A stretch of 63,097 nt of DNA, from NCBI RefSeq assembly GCF_002015045.1, contig NZ_MUXX01000008.1, positions 1-63,097 of the forward strand, read 5' to 3'. This stretch comes from Haemophilus paraphrohaemolyticus. GTDB lineage: Bacteria; Pseudomonadota; Gammaproteobacteria; Enterobacterales; Pasteurellaceae. The translations under genes were made by a program, and so were the position numbers. The first letter of the stretch is position 1, and every line of letters starts with the position of its first letter. This document shows positions 33,772 through 43,879 of the stretch, one piece after another. The notes beneath the pieces were generated by a model. The model searched no databases. It had not been told where the DNA came from and saw nothing but the letters and a program-made list of their open reading frames with translations.

Positions 33772-34926
33772 CTATTTGATTTGCGTTTCAATAATGCCTC
33801 CACCTAAGCAAATTTCGCCTAAGTAGAATACAGCGGATTGACCTGGGGTTACAGCGATTTGTGGCTCATCAAAAATCACTTTGATGGTGTTGTCATCAAG
33901 CGGTTGAATTTCACACGGAATATCCGCTTGGCGGTAGCGCGTTTTTACCGTGCAACGTAAGTTTTCACGCAACGGTTGCATATCCACCCAAGTCAGTTGC
34001 GAGGCAATTAAGCCGGTGGAAAGCAAGGCAGAATTATCGTGTCCTTGTGCAACTACTAATACATTATTGATTAAATCTTTTTCCACCACATAGAACGGAT
34101 CTTCGCTTAAACCTTTCACACCACCAATACCTAAACCTTTACGCTGCCCGAGGGTGTGATACATTAATCCATCGTGGCGACCAATCACTTTTCCGCCCAC
34201 GGTACGTATTTCACCTGGTTGAGCAGGCAGGAAACGGGCTAAAAAGTCTTTAAATTTGCGTTCGCCGATAAAACATATCCCCGTAGAATCTTTTTTCTTC
34301 GCCGTGGCTAAGCCAAGATCTTCGGCAATTTTACGTACAATCGGCTTTTCAATTCCGCCCACTGGGAACAAACTCTTCCCGATTTGCTTTTTGTTTAACG
34401 CATAGAGGAAGTAACTTTGGTCTTTATTTTCATCTAAACCGCGTAATAATTGTGCATTGACATCGTCCCCACTACGACGAACATAATGCCCGGTGGCAAT
34501 ATAATTTGCCCCTAAATCTTCAGCCGCATACTCTAAAAAAGCTTTGAATTTGATCTCTTTGTTGCACAAAATATCAGGATTCGGCGTGCGACCTGCTTTA
34601 TATTCACTTAAAAAATGCTCGAATACATTATCCCAGTATTCCGCTGCAAAATTGATTTTGTGCAGCTTCATACCAAGTTTATCTGCTACAGCTTGCGCAT
34701 CGGCTAAATCCGCTGCTGCAGTGCAATAATCTGTATCGTCATCCTCTTCCCAGTTTTTCATAAACAAGCCTTCGACTTGGTAGCCTTGTTGTTGAAGAAT
34801 AAACGCAGAAACAGAGGAATCCACACCGCCCGACATACCGATAATCACTTTTTTCTTAGCGTTTTCGGCAAGTTGTTCAGGGGAAAGTTGAGGAAAGTAT
34901 TGATTGTAAGTGTTTGAATTTAACAT
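33772..34926 (-). CDS. mnmA: tRNA-specific 2-thiouridylase MnmA
   Basis: MnmA makes the 2-thio group of s2U34 in tRNA-Lys, -Glu and -Gln with sulfur from the Tus relay. The protein has the ATP pyrophosphatase P-loop [18 protein letters not shown] and the catalytic cysteines in [12 protein letters not shown] and [12 protein letters not shown]. It also shows TGHYVRR and the [14 protein letters not shown] motif. The start at 34926 (384 residues) has GGGAGA upstream and fits the family. The longer frame to 34959 would add 11 atypical residues. It lies 20 bases upstream of trmL. Confidence 0.95.
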   Translation of the reverse strand: MLNSNTYNQYFPQLSPEQLAENAKKKVIIGMSGGVDSSVSAFILQQQGYQVEGLFMKNWEEDDDTDYCTAAADLADAQAVADKLGMKLHKINFAAEYWDNVFEHFLSEYKAGRTPNPDILCNKEIKFKAFLEYAAEDLGANYIATGHYVRRSGDDVNAQLLRGLDENKDQSYFLYALNKKQIGKSLFPVGGIEKPIVRKIAEDLGLATAKKKDSTGICFIGERKFKDFLARFLPAQPGEIRTVGGKVIGRHDGLMYHTLGQRKGLGIGGVKGLSEDPFYVVEKDLINNVLVVAQGHDNSALLSTGLIASQLTWVDMQPLRENLRCTVKTRYRQADIPCEIQPLDDNTIKVIFDEPQIAVTPGQSAVFYLGEICLGGGIIETQIK

Positions 34927-35020
34927 AGTTCTCCCGTAACTTCGGTTAAGGCGAAGCACATTTGGTTATATGGAAAATGCTCGGAAAACCGAGCATTTAC
35001 GTTATTTTTGATAAAAGATT

Positions 35021-35295
35021 TTACCTATACGATCTATCAGGATTTGTTAATTGGCTATAGATGGATAGATCAAACAAATATGGATCATTAGATTCATCAA
35101 GATCTAACCAAATTTTAGTTAAAATCGTTTGGATTAGATTTGTACCTTTTAAAGTTAAATCAATATCAGAGCTTTCGCGATAGTTTCCTTTAGCACAAGA
35201 ACCATAAATAATGTCTTTCTCTACTTCGGGATATTTACGCAAAATATCAGTAATGATTTTTGCTGTTTAACATCTAATCTAAACTGTTCTGCCAT
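35021..35295 (-). pseudogene. Frameshifted MntA-like minimal nucleotidyltransferase (antitoxin remnant)
   Basis: From the ATG at 35295 the frame reads MAEQFRLDVK and then fails. Continuing one base out of frame gives TAKIITDILRKYPEVEK and the nucleotidyltransferase motif YGSCAKGNYRESSDIDLTL. Adding one T to the TTT run at 35266-35268 (an A in the gene) joins both parts into one protein of about 91 residues. The usual GSR motif has become GSC. The gene follows a decayed HepT-like remnant in the same order as the intact pair at 36903-37662. Frame loss could be a sequencing error, but the neighbouring gene has independent damage. Confidence 0.75.
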
Positions 35296-35312
35296 TTTGT
35301 TTTTATCTTCTC

Positions 35313-35532
35313 TTATAATTGCAAGAATAAAGGAGAATAAACATCATAAATTTTACTAAGCATTTTTTCAGCGGTCGCTTCATCATAAGTATGAACAGAT
35401 AGAATGCAATCTTGTACGATTTCAAGCCATAACGCTCCATCACTAATCAAATTGCGATTAAAAGCATAGCGTATTGCATCTCAACTACCGCCAATCTCAA
35501 CATCACCTTGATATTCCCAATAATCTCTTACA
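35313..35532 (-). pseudogene. Truncated HepT / HI0074-like nucleotidyltransferase partner (toxin remnant)
   Basis: In one frame directly after the nqrM stop the minus strand reads VRDYWEYQGDVEIGGS, then TGA (35481-35483), then DAIRYAFNRNLISDGALWLEIVQ and SVHTYDEATAEKML. This matches the C-terminal half of HI0074-type proteins. The N-terminal half is missing, the junction lies exactly at the nqrM stop, and an in-frame stop interrupts the rest. The arginine expected five residues before the His of the RX4HXY active site is a cysteine. All changes are consistent with a dead toxin gene. Confidence 0.7.
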
Positions 35533-35781
35533 TTATTTCACTTCATAAAACTGCGGTTCACCTTTGTTAAAACGCGCCACTTCTTCAGGATCCGCACTAC
35601 CATCTGCGATTTTCGCTTTGAGGTTATCGCAAGGCTCTTCGCAATCACACATTTTTTTCATACCAAGGGCAGTAATACCACCGCAGCTACCTTTAATGGT
35701 TTTGCCTTTGATGATAAAGCCGATAGACATCGCGAAAATCACGGCGATGAAGAAGCCGAAAGTAATTAAAACTATTTCCAT
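35533..35781 (-). CDS. nqrM: Na+-NQR maturation factor NqrM
   Basis: NqrM is a small membrane protein needed to assemble the NADH:quinone oxidoreductase, probably delivering iron for its cysteine-ligated centre. The 82-residue protein has one N-terminal membrane helix (about 3-24) followed by a cysteine-rich segment with SCGGI and MCDCEEPCDNL, the conserved four-cysteine pattern of DUF539/NqrM. It follows apbE, the other NQR maturation gene, in the usual order. The remains of a HepT-like gene start at its stop codon. Confidence 0.92.
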   Translation of the reverse strand: MEIVLITFGFFIAVIFAMSIGFIIKGKTIKGSCGGITALGMKKMCDCEEPCDNLKAKIADGSADPEEVARFNKGEPQFYEVK

Positions 35782-35862
35782 TATTCACTCCAATTTATTT
35801 AGGACAAATCAAACACAAAACGAATACTTCAACAAGCTCAGTAACCGTTTTGTATTATTTGG

Positions 35863-36903
35863 TTATTTCTGTTCGATTAATTTTTTAAATTCGCTCGACA
35901 TTTGAGTTTCAAAATTATCGCCTTTTTTGATAATCAAGAATACCGCTAATTTCTCTTTTTCAGCGATTGATAATGCCTTTTCTGGACCAAGGACAAATAA
36001 GCCTGTAGATAAGCCATCGGCAGTCATGGTGGTTGGTGCAAGCACGGTAATTGAGGCAAGATTGTGGCTTACAGGGCTTAATTTGCTTGGGTCAATAATA
36101 TGCGACATACGGTTGCCATTTTCATCTTCGAAATAGTTACGGTAGTTGCCAGAGGTTGCCATCCCTAAATTATGTAATGGGGCAATAATTTGCACCGATT
36201 CACCTTGAGCAAAGTTTGGTTGTTCAATTGCAATTCGCCACGGCTGACCTTGTAGATTGTTGCCCTTGCCGCGCAATTCGCCGCCAATTTCGACTAAATA
36301 GTTACTTACACCGAGTTGTTCTAAGCATTCAGCGAGTTTATCTACCCCAAAACCTTTCGCAATAGAAGAAAGATCAAGGTAAAGCCCTTTTACGCTTTTA
36401 GTAAGCGTTGGCTTATCGCCCGTCATATCAAGGCTAAACTTATCAATCCCCACTACGGCTGCACGTTCCGCAATTTGTGCTTCGCTAGGTACTTTATTTA
36501 AGCGTTTATCTGGTCCAAAGCCCCATAAATTCACAAGCGGACCCACGGTCACATCTAATGCACCATTAGTCACTTTATTCAAGCGAATCGCTTCTTGCAC
36601 CACTTTGGCAAAATCTTTAGAAATCGCAAAAGGTTGGTTAGTTTCAGTATTGTGATTAAACTGACTGATCTCCGAATCTTTTTGGTAAGTGGACATTTCG
36701 TCATTTACCGTTTTGAGCAAGCCATCAAGCTGCTTTTGCACTTCTTCTGCTCTTGGAAGCTGCACCTTACCATCATCAATATATTTGACATGGTAGGTCG
36801 TTCCCATCGTTTTACCTTCAAAAGAAATTTGTTCAGGCTCTTTTTCGCAAGCGGTCAAAAAAAGTGAGCCGATTGCAAGAAATAAAAGGGATTTAAGTTT
36901 CAT
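35863..36903 (-). CDS. apbE: FAD:protein FMN transferase ApbE (lipoprotein)
   Basis: ApbE attaches FMN covalently to threonine in NqrB and NqrC. The 346-residue protein has a lipoprotein signal (LFLAIGSLFLTAC, lipid cysteine near 19) and then the ApbE fold. Motifs are GTTYHVKY, GALDVTVGPLVNLWGFGP, YLDLSSIAKGFGVDKLAE, NYLVEIGGELRGKG and MATSGNYRNYF. SHIIDPSK and MTADGLSTGLFVLGPEKAL follow, including the Mg/FAD aspartate. Its ATG overlaps the stop of the intact antitoxin gene by one base, so it may be translated by coupling from the toxin-antitoxin message or from its own promoter. Confidence 0.95.
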   Translation of the reverse strand: MKLKSLLFLAIGSLFLTACEKEPEQISFEGKTMGTTYHVKYIDDGKVQLPRAEEVQKQLDGLLKTVNDEMSTYQKDSEISQFNHNTETNQPFAISKDFAKVVQEAIRLNKVTNGALDVTVGPLVNLWGFGPDKRLNKVPSEAQIAERAAVVGIDKFSLDMTGDKPTLTKSVKGLYLDLSSIAKGFGVDKLAECLEQLGVSNYLVEIGGELRGKGNNLQGQPWRIAIEQPNFAQGESVQIIAPLHNLGMATSGNYRNYFEDENGNRMSHIIDPSKLSPVSHNLASITVLAPTTMTADGLSTGLFVLGPEKALSIAEKEKLAVFLIIKKGDNFETQMSSEFKKLIEQK

Positions 36904-37232
36904 TATTCTACTGCTTTGGTTGATAAAGATTTATCTAGCAAAGGAAAATCTTCGTAACGAGTTAAAATGATCTGTTTAAAATTGTCACTACAACTTGCCC
37001 AATCAATCAGATCCACTTTAAACGGTAAATCCGAATCTGAAAAGGCTTCTTCCAATTCTCTCTGCTGACGAATAGTAAGCGGTACTTCCGTAAGCAAAAC
37101 CAAATCTAAGTCAGAATAGGGCTTCGCAGTTCCTTTGGTGCGGGAACCAAACACCCATACCTTGGTAGTAGGTAGTTGCTTTGCTAGGATTTCTTGCACA
37201 ATCGCTAACTGGTTCACACTAAGATCAATCAT
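36903..37232 (-). CDS. MntA/HI0073-like minimal nucleotidyltransferase (antitoxin of a HEPN-MNT pair)
   Basis: In HEPN-MNT (type VII) pairs this enzyme inactivates its toxin by adding AMP to a tyrosine. The 109-residue protein has the minimal nucleotidyltransferase signature VFGSRTKGTAKPYSDLDLVLL (residues 27-47; GS at 29-30 and metal ligands Asp41 and Asp43) and a third acidic position in FKVDLID (Asp74). It overlaps the upstream HepT-like gene by 8 bases and its TAA shares an A with the apbE ATG. Pair partner and order match HI0074-HI0073 of H. influenzae. Biological activity is inferred. Confidence 0.85.
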   Translation of the reverse strand: MIDLSVNQLAIVQEILAKQLPTTKVWVFGSRTKGTAKPYSDLDLVLLTEVPLTIRQQRELEEAFSDSDLPFKVDLIDWASCSDNFKQIILTRYEDFPLLDKSLSTKAVE

Positions 37233-37662
37233 CTTGATTACGTTGTTGTAATTGTTTAAGTAAAAAACGGCTACTTTCTAAAAAATCAAAAATGCCATTA
37301 TAAACTTGTTGTGCCTTGCTTTCATCATAAGTATGAGAAGTGATATTTCGCATTTTACGGTAATCTAGCCAGTCTTCCATTCGTTCAATTAAGCCATATT
37401 GCAGAGAGAGGCGTAGCACATCGCGAAATTCAACACTATCAATATCTAAATCATTTGAGGCAATACGTCTTAATTGCCGTTTAAGCATTTTTATGTCTAA
37501 TTCATAGACAAATTCAAATTTTTGAATCGCCCCCGCGATCAAGGTGTCTTGTATGATCGGCTGTTGAGCGTTAAACCATTCTTGATTTTCAAGACTTCTT
37601 AAAGTTTCTTCTAAGGAAGTAAAAGCCTTTTCAAGTGCAGTTGTATCTAATATCTCTGTCAT
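37225..37662 (-). CDS. HepT/HI0074-like HEPN-fold protein (probable toxin)
   Basis: The 145-residue all-helical protein carries the HEPN ribonuclease motif RX4HXY as RNITSHTY (Arg105, His110, Tyr112). In characterised HepT toxins the Arg and His cut RNA or tRNA, and the Tyr is AMPylated by MntA. The preceding segment QYGLIERMEDWLDYRKM is typical of the nucleotidyltransferase substrate-binding (HI0074) family. Upstream a terminator separates it from nqrF; downstream it overlaps the antitoxin gene. All catalytic residues are intact, unlike the second copy at 35313-35532. Whether it is toxic in this host is untested. Confidence 0.82.
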   Translation of the reverse strand: MTEILDTTALEKAFTSLEETLRSLENQEWFNAQQPIIQDTLIAGAIQKFEFVYELDIKMLKRQLRRIASNDLDIDSVEFRDVLRLSLQYGLIERMEDWLDYRKMRNITSHTYDESKAQQVYNGIFDFLESSRFLLKQLQQRNQDD

Positions 37663-37675
37663 TGCTTATATGTAA

Positions 37676-37720
37676 CAAGCGGTGCGATTTGCAAAATATT
37701 TTACAAATCGAACCGCTTTT
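37676..37720 (-). terminator. Terminator of the nqr operon containing an uptake signal
   Basis: AAGCGGTGCGATTTG (37677-37691) pairs with CAAATCGAACCGCTT (37704-37718) with one bulge. It lies right after the nqrF stop and before the HepT-like gene. On the minus strand it ends CCGCTTGTT, and ACAAGCGGT is an uptake-signal core. Confidence 0.65.
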
Positions 37721-37735
37721 ATTGATTAAGTGAGA

Positions 37736-38965
37736 TTAACCACCGAAGTCATCTAATAAGATGTTTTCGTCTTCTACACCTAAATCTTTCAGCATCTTAA
37801 TTACCGATGCATTCATAATTGGTGGTCCACACATATAGTATTCACAATCTTCTGGTGCTTCGTGATCTTTTAAGTAGTTTTCATAAAGCACGTTATGGAT
37901 AAAGCCTGTGTAACCTGTCCAGTTATCTTCAGGTAATGCATCTGACAACGCCACATGCCATACGAAATTATCGTTTTCAGCTTGGAGTTGGTCGAAGTCT
38001 TCTTGATAGAAGATTTCACGTTTAGAACGTGCACCATACCAGAATGACATTTTACGTTTTGAGTGTAAACGTTTTAACTGGTCGAAGATGTGTGAACGCA
38101 TTGGTGCCATACCTGCACCACCACCGATAAATACCATTTCTGCATCGGTTTCTTTCGCGAAGAATTCACCGAATGGACCAGAAATAGTCACTTTATCGCC
38201 CTCTTTTAATGACCAAATGTATGAAGACATTTGACCTGGAGGCGCATCTGGGTTGCTCGGTGGTGGTGTTGCGATACGCACGTTAAGCATAATAATGCCT
38301 TTCTCTTCTGGGTATGAAGCCATTGAGTAAGCACGAATAATATGCTCATCCACTTTAGAGACATAACGCCAGAGGTTATATTTGTCCCAGTCCTCGTGAT
38401 ACTCTTTTGGAATATCGAAGTCTTTATAATTAACTGTATGCGGATCTGCTTCAATTTGAATATAACCACCTGCACGGAACGGCACTTCTTCGCCTTCAGG
38501 AATCGCCAATTTAAGCTCTTTGATGAAGGTTGCTTTGTTATCGTTAGAGATAACCGTACATTGCCATTTTTTCACGCCGAAGATTTCTTCTGGAAGTTCC
38601 ACGTCCATATTGCCTTTTACGTTAACTTGACAAGATAAACGGTAGCCTTCTTTCGCTTCACGTTTGGTGATGTGAGAAAGTTCAGTTGGAAGGATTTCGC
38701 CACCGCCTGATTTTACTTTCACGATACATTGACCACATGAGCCACCACCACCACAAGCCGATGATACGAATATCCCTTTACTCGCTAAAGCACCGAGTAA
38801 TTTTCCGCCCGCTGGAAGCGTGATTGATTTTTCAGGATCGTCGTTAATAGTAATAGTGATGTCACCAGAATCCACTAACTTCGATTTTGCTAAAAGGATA
38901 AATACTGCAAGCACTAATACAAGGGCAGTAAATACCACGATACCGAAAATAAAATTACTATCCAC
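37736..38965 (-). CDS. nqrF: Na+-NQR subunit F (NADH-binding, 2Fe-2S and FAD)
   Basis: NqrF is the electron entry subunit of the Na+-pumping NADH:quinone oxidoreductase: it oxidises NADH with FAD and passes electrons to its 2Fe-2S cluster. The 409-residue protein has one N-terminal membrane helix and a ferredoxin domain with cysteines 71, 77, 80 and 112 ([11 protein letters not shown]...RLSCQ). The FAD motif is RAYSMASYP. The NADH motifs are [12 protein letters not shown] and [10 protein letters not shown], ending in the C-terminal LLDDFGG. It is the last gene of nqrABCDEF, ten bases after nqrE. Confidence 0.96.
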   Translation of the reverse strand: MDSNFIFGIVVFTALVLVLAVFILLAKSKLVDSGDITITINDDPEKSITLPAGGKLLGALASKGIFVSSACGGGGSCGQCIVKVKSGGGEILPTELSHITKREAKEGYRLSCQVNVKGNMDVELPEEIFGVKKWQCTVISNDNKATFIKELKLAIPEGEEVPFRAGGYIQIEADPHTVNYKDFDIPKEYHEDWDKYNLWRYVSKVDEHIIRAYSMASYPEEKGIIMLNVRIATPPPSNPDAPPGQMSSYIWSLKEGDKVTISGPFGEFFAKETDAEMVFIGGGAGMAPMRSHIFDQLKRLHSKRKMSFWYGARSKREIFYQEDFDQLQAENDNFVWHVALSDALPEDNWTGYTGFIHNVLYENYLKDHEAPEDCEYYMCGPPIMNASVIKMLKDLGVEDENILLDDFGG

Positions 38966-38975
38966 GATATACTCC

Positions 38976-39572
38976 TTATAATTGAATGCCTGAGAATGAC
39001 ATAAAGCCTAATGCCATTAAACCTGCAGTGATAAAGGTAATACCTAAACCGCGTAAACCTGCTGGCACATCTGAGTATTTCATTTTCTCAGTTAAACCGG
39101 CAAGCGCAACGATCGCTAACATCCAACCTGTACCTGCACCAATACCATACACGATAGATTCGCCAAAGTTATATTCACGTTGAACCATGAATGATACACC
39201 ACCGAAGATCGCACAGTTTACAGTAATCAACGGTAAGAAAATACCTAAGGCACTATAAAGTGCAGGGAAGTATTTATCTAATACCATCTCAAGGATTTGC
39301 ACGATACCTGCAATTACACCGATGAAAGTGATGAAGTTTAAGAATGTTAAATCTACGCCTTCTACTAATGCACCATCTTTTAAAACGTGTTCGTAAACTA
39401 ATTGGTTTGCAGGTACAGAAATACCTAATACAACGATTACCGCAATACCTAAACCAAAAGCGGTCGAAACTTTCTTAGACACCGCAAGGAATGTACACAT
39501 ACCAAGGAAGAAAGAAAGTGCCATATTCTCAATGAATACAGATTTTACAAAAATACTAAGTAATTCTTGCAT
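38976..39572 (-). CDS. nqrE: Na+-NQR subunit E
   Basis: NqrE is a membrane subunit that, with NqrD, holds an iron centre and forms part of the sodium pathway. The 198-residue protein has six predicted membrane helices. Conserved segments include [20 protein letters not shown] (with the iron-ligand cysteine near 26) and [14 protein letters not shown] (second cysteine). Also visible is the C-terminal motif [19 protein letters not shown]. It starts one base after the end of nqrD in the operon. Confidence 0.96.
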   Translation of the reverse strand: MQELLSIFVKSVFIENMALSFFLGMCTFLAVSKKVSTAFGLGIAVIVVLGISVPANQLVYEHVLKDGALVEGVDLTFLNFITFIGVIAGIVQILEMVLDKYFPALYSALGIFLPLITVNCAIFGGVSFMVQREYNFGESIVYGIGAGTGWMLAIVALAGLTEKMKYSDVPAGLRGLGITFITAGLMALGFMSFSGIQL

Positions 39573-39573
39573 C

Positions 39574-40197
39574 TTATTTCTCCACTTGTTCTGGTTTCCA
39601 TGTTCTGATTGCCCAGATCACGAAACCAATGATAAAGAATGCACTTGGTGCTAGTAAGAATAAACCGTTTGCTTGATACCAACCACCATCTTGAATAGTT
39701 TGAAAGATAGTCACACCGAAAAGTTTACCTGAACCAATTAGCTCACGTAAGAATGCAACGATAACTAACATCGCACCATAACCTAAACCATTACCGATAC
39801 CGTCAACGAAACTTTCAACTGGACCAGATTTCATTGCGAATGCTTCCGCACGTCCCATTACGATACAGTTAGTAATGATCAAACCAACGAATACTGATAA
39901 CTGTTTTGAAAGTTCATAAGCATAAGCACGTAAAATTTGGTCAACCAAGATTACTAATGATGCAATAATCGCCATTTGTACAATGATACGGATACTATTT
40001 GGAATGTAGTTACGGATCATTGATATGAACATACTCGAGAAAGCGGTTACTAAACTTACCGCAATCGCCATTACCACCGCAGTTTTTAACTGTGTAGTTA
40101 CCGCCAATGCAGAACAGATACCTAAAATTTGTAATGCAATTGGGTTGTTATCTACGATTGGAGATAACAATAGATTTTTAAGGTTGCTGCCTGCCAT
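39574..40197 (-). CDS. nqrD: Na+-NQR subunit D
   Basis: NqrD is the pseudo-symmetric partner of NqrE in the membrane core. The 207-residue protein has about six membrane helices and shows [17 protein letters not shown] (cysteine near 29) and [16 protein letters not shown] (cysteine near 112), the two iron-coordinating positions expected from the family, followed by [13 protein letters not shown]. Its start overlaps the nqrC stop by one base. Confidence 0.96.
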   Translation of the reverse strand: MAGSNLKNLLLSPIVDNNPIALQILGICSALAVTTQLKTAVVMAIAVSLVTAFSSMFISMIRNYIPNSIRIIVQMAIIASLVILVDQILRAYAYELSKQLSVFVGLIITNCIVMGRAEAFAMKSGPVESFVDGIGNGLGYGAMLVIVAFLRELIGSGKLFGVTIFQTIQDGGWYQANGLFLLAPSAFFIIGFVIWAIRTWKPEQVEK

Positions 40198-40970
40198 TAG
40201 TTAGCTCCTGCTGTTGCTTTAAATTTCGCTAAGAATGGACCAAAACCATTTTGACCGAACCAGTATTTAAATGAACCATCAACACCCTTTGAAGTTAAGG
40301 TTGCACCCGAAAGACCATCAATACCGTGCTCTTTATTTGCTGATGCCCCTTTACCAACGGTTAAAGCGACATTGCCTTGTTCGTCAAATAATTTTTTGCC
40401 TACAAAGTGTTTTTGCCAAACAGGGTTTGCAATCTCACCACCAAGACCAGCGGTTTCACCTTGTTCATAGTAGGTAATACCGTTAATGGTATTGGCATCA
40501 GATTGCACCGCCACTAAGCCGTACATAATTGACCATAAGCCGTTACCATACATTGGCAATACCGCTTGGACAACTTTGCCGTTTTCATCTTTTACAAGAT
40601 AAACTTCAGCATATTTTGCACGCACTTTAATATTTGCTCTGTCATCTGCTTGTGCAATTTGAATACTTTGAGCAGGATCTTTTGCTGCTGCTTTTGCATC
40701 AAAGTTAGTGATACCATCAACATAGTCACCTGTTGCTAAATCCACAATTTTTGGCTCAATGAATTTTGCGTAAGTGTCTTGCACATTGGTATTTTCTTGC
40801 ATTAAACCAGCCGCTTGTAAGATGTTTTTCTGTTTATCAAGCTGTTTTTGGATCTCTTGGGTTGGTTTTAACAACACCGCTGCACCCGCTACGATAAGAG
40901 AACACACTAAGCTCAACAATACAACGACGGTTAAAGTACCGCCAACGCTATCTTTATTAAATTTAGCCAT
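40197..40970 (-). CDS. nqrC: Na+-NQR subunit C (covalent FMN)
   Basis: NqrC is a mostly periplasmic subunit anchored by one N-terminal helix (about 11-33). The 257-residue protein carries the covalent flavin attachment motif SGATLTS with Thr224 as the FMN-phosphoester residue, the substrate of ApbE encoded downstream. The preceding GETAGLGGE segment is typical. Start and stop each overlap a neighbouring nqr gene by one base, so translation is tightly coupled. Confidence 0.96.
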   Translation of the reverse strand: MAKFNKDSVGGTLTVVVLLSLVCSLIVAGAAVLLKPTQEIQKQLDKQKNILQAAGLMQENTNVQDTYAKFIEPKIVDLATGDYVDGITNFDAKAAAKDPAQSIQIAQADDRANIKVRAKYAEVYLVKDENGKVVQAVLPMYGNGLWSIMYGLVAVQSDANTINGITYYEQGETAGLGGEIANPVWQKHFVGKKLFDEQGNVALTVGKGASANKEHGIDGLSGATLTSKGVDGSFKYWFGQNGFGPFLAKFKATAGAN

Positions 40971-42223
40971 TATGCAGTTTCCCCCGTTTTTACGGCAGTT
41001 CTCGCTTTTCTGCGTTTAATGTTACCTTGAACCACTAAGTAGTCGAAGATTGGTGCGAATAAGTTAGCGAATAAGATTGCTAACATCATACCTTCTGGAT
41101 ACGCAGGGTTTACCACGCGAACAAGCACTGCCATGAAACCGATTAAAATACCATACCACCACTTACCTTTATTGGTAAATGATGCAGATACTGGGTCGGT
41201 TGCCATAAAGAACATACCGATTGCAAAGCCACCTAACACGAAGTGCCAATGCCATGGCATTGAGAACATTGGGTTAGTGTCTGAACCGATGATGTTAAAC
41301 ATCGTTGCAGTCGCAGCCATACCGATCATTACACCAGCAATGATACGCCATGAAGCAATGCGTGCGAACACGATAATTGCAGCACCAACAATTAACGCAA
41401 GAGTTGAAACCTCACCCATTGAACCAGGTAAGTTGCCTAAGAACGCATCCATCCAAGTAATTGGCTCACCTGTTGCAACGTGTTTAAGTGCTGCTTCACC
41501 GCCTTGTGCCCATTGTGAAAGTGCAGTTGCACCTGAGAAACCATCCGCAGCTGTCCAAACTAAGTCACCCGAAATTTGTGCTGGATACGCGAAGAATAAA
41601 AACGCACGACCTGCTAACGCTGGGTTCATAAAGTTTTTACCTACACCGCCGAAGACTTCTTTTGCGACTACTAAACCGAAAGTGATACCAAGAGCAGCTT
41701 GCCATAATGGTAATGTTGGTGGAACGATTAACGCGAATAAAATGGTTGTTACGAAGAAACCTTCATTTACTTCGTGACCACGCACGATAGCAAATAATAA
41801 TTCCCAGAACATACCCACTGCGAATGCTACAATATAGATAGGTAAGAAGAAAATCGCACCTAGTGCCATTTTACTTCCCCAACCTGCTGCAGAAGTTAAG
41901 TCAATACCGACCGCTTGTGCTAAAGCATAATGCCAGTCGTTTGCAATTACTTGTTGCAAGTTGCCTAAACTGGTAATCGCTTGAATTGATTGATGTCCCA
42001 CGTTATACATACCGTAGAATAACGCTGGGAACAATGCTAACCAAACGATAATCATCATACGTTTTGAATCTAAAGCATCACGTACGTGAGTCGTTTTTTG
42101 CGTTGCTGTACCTGGTGTATAGAACAAAGTAAATACCGATTCAAATAAAGGGTATAATTTTGCATATTTACCACCAGGAAGAAACGCAGGTTCCATTTTT
42201 TCAAAAAGATTTTTCAAACCCAT
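40970..42223 (-). CDS. nqrB: Na+-NQR subunit B (covalent FMN, riboflavin)
   Basis: NqrB is the main membrane subunit, housing covalent FMN, riboflavin and the quinone site. The 417-residue protein has about ten membrane helices and the FMN-threonine motif [11 protein letters not shown] (Thr near 235). The N-terminal cytosolic segment includes [44 protein letters not shown] and [23 protein letters not shown] are family signatures. It lies three bases after nqrA. Confidence 0.96.
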   Translation of the reverse strand: MGLKNLFEKMEPAFLPGGKYAKLYPLFESVFTLFYTPGTATQKTTHVRDALDSKRMMIIVWLALFPALFYGMYNVGHQSIQAITSLGNLQQVIANDWHYALAQAVGIDLTSAAGWGSKMALGAIFFLPIYIVAFAVGMFWELLFAIVRGHEVNEGFFVTTILFALIVPPTLPLWQAALGITFGLVVAKEVFGGVGKNFMNPALAGRAFLFFAYPAQISGDLVWTAADGFSGATALSQWAQGGEAALKHVATGEPITWMDAFLGNLPGSMGEVSTLALIVGAAIIVFARIASWRIIAGVMIGMAATATMFNIIGSDTNPMFSMPWHWHFVLGGFAIGMFFMATDPVSASFTNKGKWWYGILIGFMAVLVRVVNPAYPEGMMLAILFANLFAPIFDYLVVQGNIKRRKARTAVKTGETA

Positions 42224-42225
42224 TT

Positions 42226-43554
42226 CTAACCTTCCTTCTCAATCTTGTCTAATGCTTGACGCAAGAAGAAACCGTAATCGGTTTTACCTGGACAGACGAA
42301 AGTACATAACGCCAAATCTTCTTCATCTAACTCTAATGCACCTAATAATTGTGCTGAGTCTGTATCACCCACTTCTAAATCACGAAGCAAGTGTGATGGA
42401 AGAATATCTAACGGCATTACACGCTCATAGTTACCAATTGGTACCATTGCACGGTGACCACCATTTTCAGCCGTGGTGAAGTTAAATAACTTACGACCGA
42501 AGTGACCTAACACCGTACGCGTAATTGAGAATTTGTTTGCTTGTGGAGAAATCCAGCCCATAAATTCTTTTGTTGTATCTTCTGCAATTACAGACACTTG
42601 TAACGCATAACGACCTAAATAATCATGAGCACCCGCTGCTTTCGCACCATAAAGTACAGAACCTGAAATCACACGATTGTTACCTGCATTTAATTCATTT
42701 GCAGTTAATTGTGAAAGGTTCGCACCAATACAAGTACGGATTAAACGAGGTTTTTTCACCTGCGGACCTGCAAGAGCAATTACGCAATCTGTAAATAATT
42801 CGCCTGTTGTGAATAATTTACCGATAGCAATCACATCTTCATAGTTTAAGTGCCACACTTGTTTATTGATGCCAACTGGATCAATAAAGTGGATATGCGT
42901 ACCCACAAGACCTGCAGGGTGAACACCAGCAAACTCGTGAATATTTACACCGTTTACAGAAGGCACATTTGAGCCCGCTTTTTTCACTAAATTGATTTTG
43001 CCTAATTTAGTTAAAATAGTTAAACCGTGCTCAAAATCTGCTTTATATTCGTTAATAATCACGGTTGGATCTGCCGCTAATGGGCTTGTGTCCATCGCAT
43101 TCACGAAAATAGAAGATGGCACAGCATCTAATGCAGGCACCTTGCTAAATGGACGAGTGCGTAACGCAGTCCATAAGCCAGATTCCACTAAATTTTGTTT
43201 TACTTGCTCAGCGGTTAAAGAAGCTAATTGAGCCACTTCATAGCGAGTAAAGGTAACTTGCTCATCACCCTCAACTTTGATCACTACTGACTGAAGAACA
43301 CGCTTTTCACCACGATTGATTGCAACCACAGTACCACTTGCAGGGGCAGTGAACACCACGCCAGCGTTCTTTTTATCTTCAAAAAGTACCTGACCTTTCT
43401 TCACTACATCGCCTTCACGCACTTTCATTGAAGGACGCATACCTACATATTCTTCGCCAAGGATCGCAACTTCCGTCACGGTATTGCCGTTATGGATTAC
43501 TTGTGCTGGAGCACCTGCAATAGGTAAATCCAAGCCTTTTTTGATTGTAATCAT
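42226..43554 (-). CDS. nqrA: Na+-NQR subunit A
   Basis: NqrA is the cytosolic subunit implicated in quinone interaction. The 442-residue protein has no membrane helix; it begins [20 protein letters not shown] and contains the family segments [42 protein letters not shown] and [24 protein letters not shown]. It is the first gene of the operon; a 450-base upstream region with an inverted repeat at 43635-43660 presumably holds the promoter. Confidence 0.96.
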   Translation of the reverse strand: MITIKKGLDLPIAGAPAQVIHNGNTVTEVAILGEEYVGMRPSMKVREGDVVKKGQVLFEDKKNAGVVFTAPASGTVVAINRGEKRVLQSVVIKVEGDEQVTFTRYEVAQLASLTAEQVKQNLVESGLWTALRTRPFSKVPALDAVPSSIFVNAMDTSPLAADPTVIINEYKADFEHGLTILTKLGKINLVKKAGSNVPSVNGVNIHEFAGVHPAGLVGTHIHFIDPVGINKQVWHLNYEDVIAIGKLFTTGELFTDCVIALAGPQVKKPRLIRTCIGANLSQLTANELNAGNNRVISGSVLYGAKAAGAHDYLGRYALQVSVIAEDTTKEFMGWISPQANKFSITRTVLGHFGRKLFNFTTAENGGHRAMVPIGNYERVMPLDILPSHLLRDLEVGDTDSAQLLGALELDEEDLALCTFVCPGKTDYGFFLRQALDKIEKEG

Positions 43555-43634
43555 ATTATTTGCACTACTTCTTCTTGGGTTTAAAAAAATGATTGCGAAG
43601 ATTCACAATCGCTTATTGAGTTGTAACGAATTTA

Positions 43635-43660
43635 GTCATAAACGATCCCCCACTTATGAC
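43635..43660. promoter_or_regulatory. Inverted repeat upstream of nqrA (possible operator)
   Basis: GTCATAA at 43635-43641 and TTATGAC at 43654-43660 are a perfect 7-bp dyad with a 12-base C-rich centre, about 80-105 bases upstream of the nqrA start. No T-run follows on either strand. Confidence 0.4.
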
Positions 43661-43879
43661 CAAAAGCTACAAAAAGTTCTCAAATCGTTTTCACATCTCG
43701 CAAAAATTGCTTGCAAAGATGTAAAATAAAACACCCTATTCTACCTAAAATGGCAAAAACTTTCCATAAAATCCCGACTTTTTTACATTTTACTCTTGAA
43801 AAGTTTGAACTTTATCAACATTTAGGCAAGAACATTTTAACAAATACCCACAAAGAGTTATACTGTCTTAATAAGATAG

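Noticed and set aside
40981..41777. Long open frame antisense to nqrB (214 aa from 41133)
   Set aside because: It mirrors the codon pattern of nqrB, has no ribosome binding site and a low-complexity Ala/Pro/Ile composition; a shadow frame.
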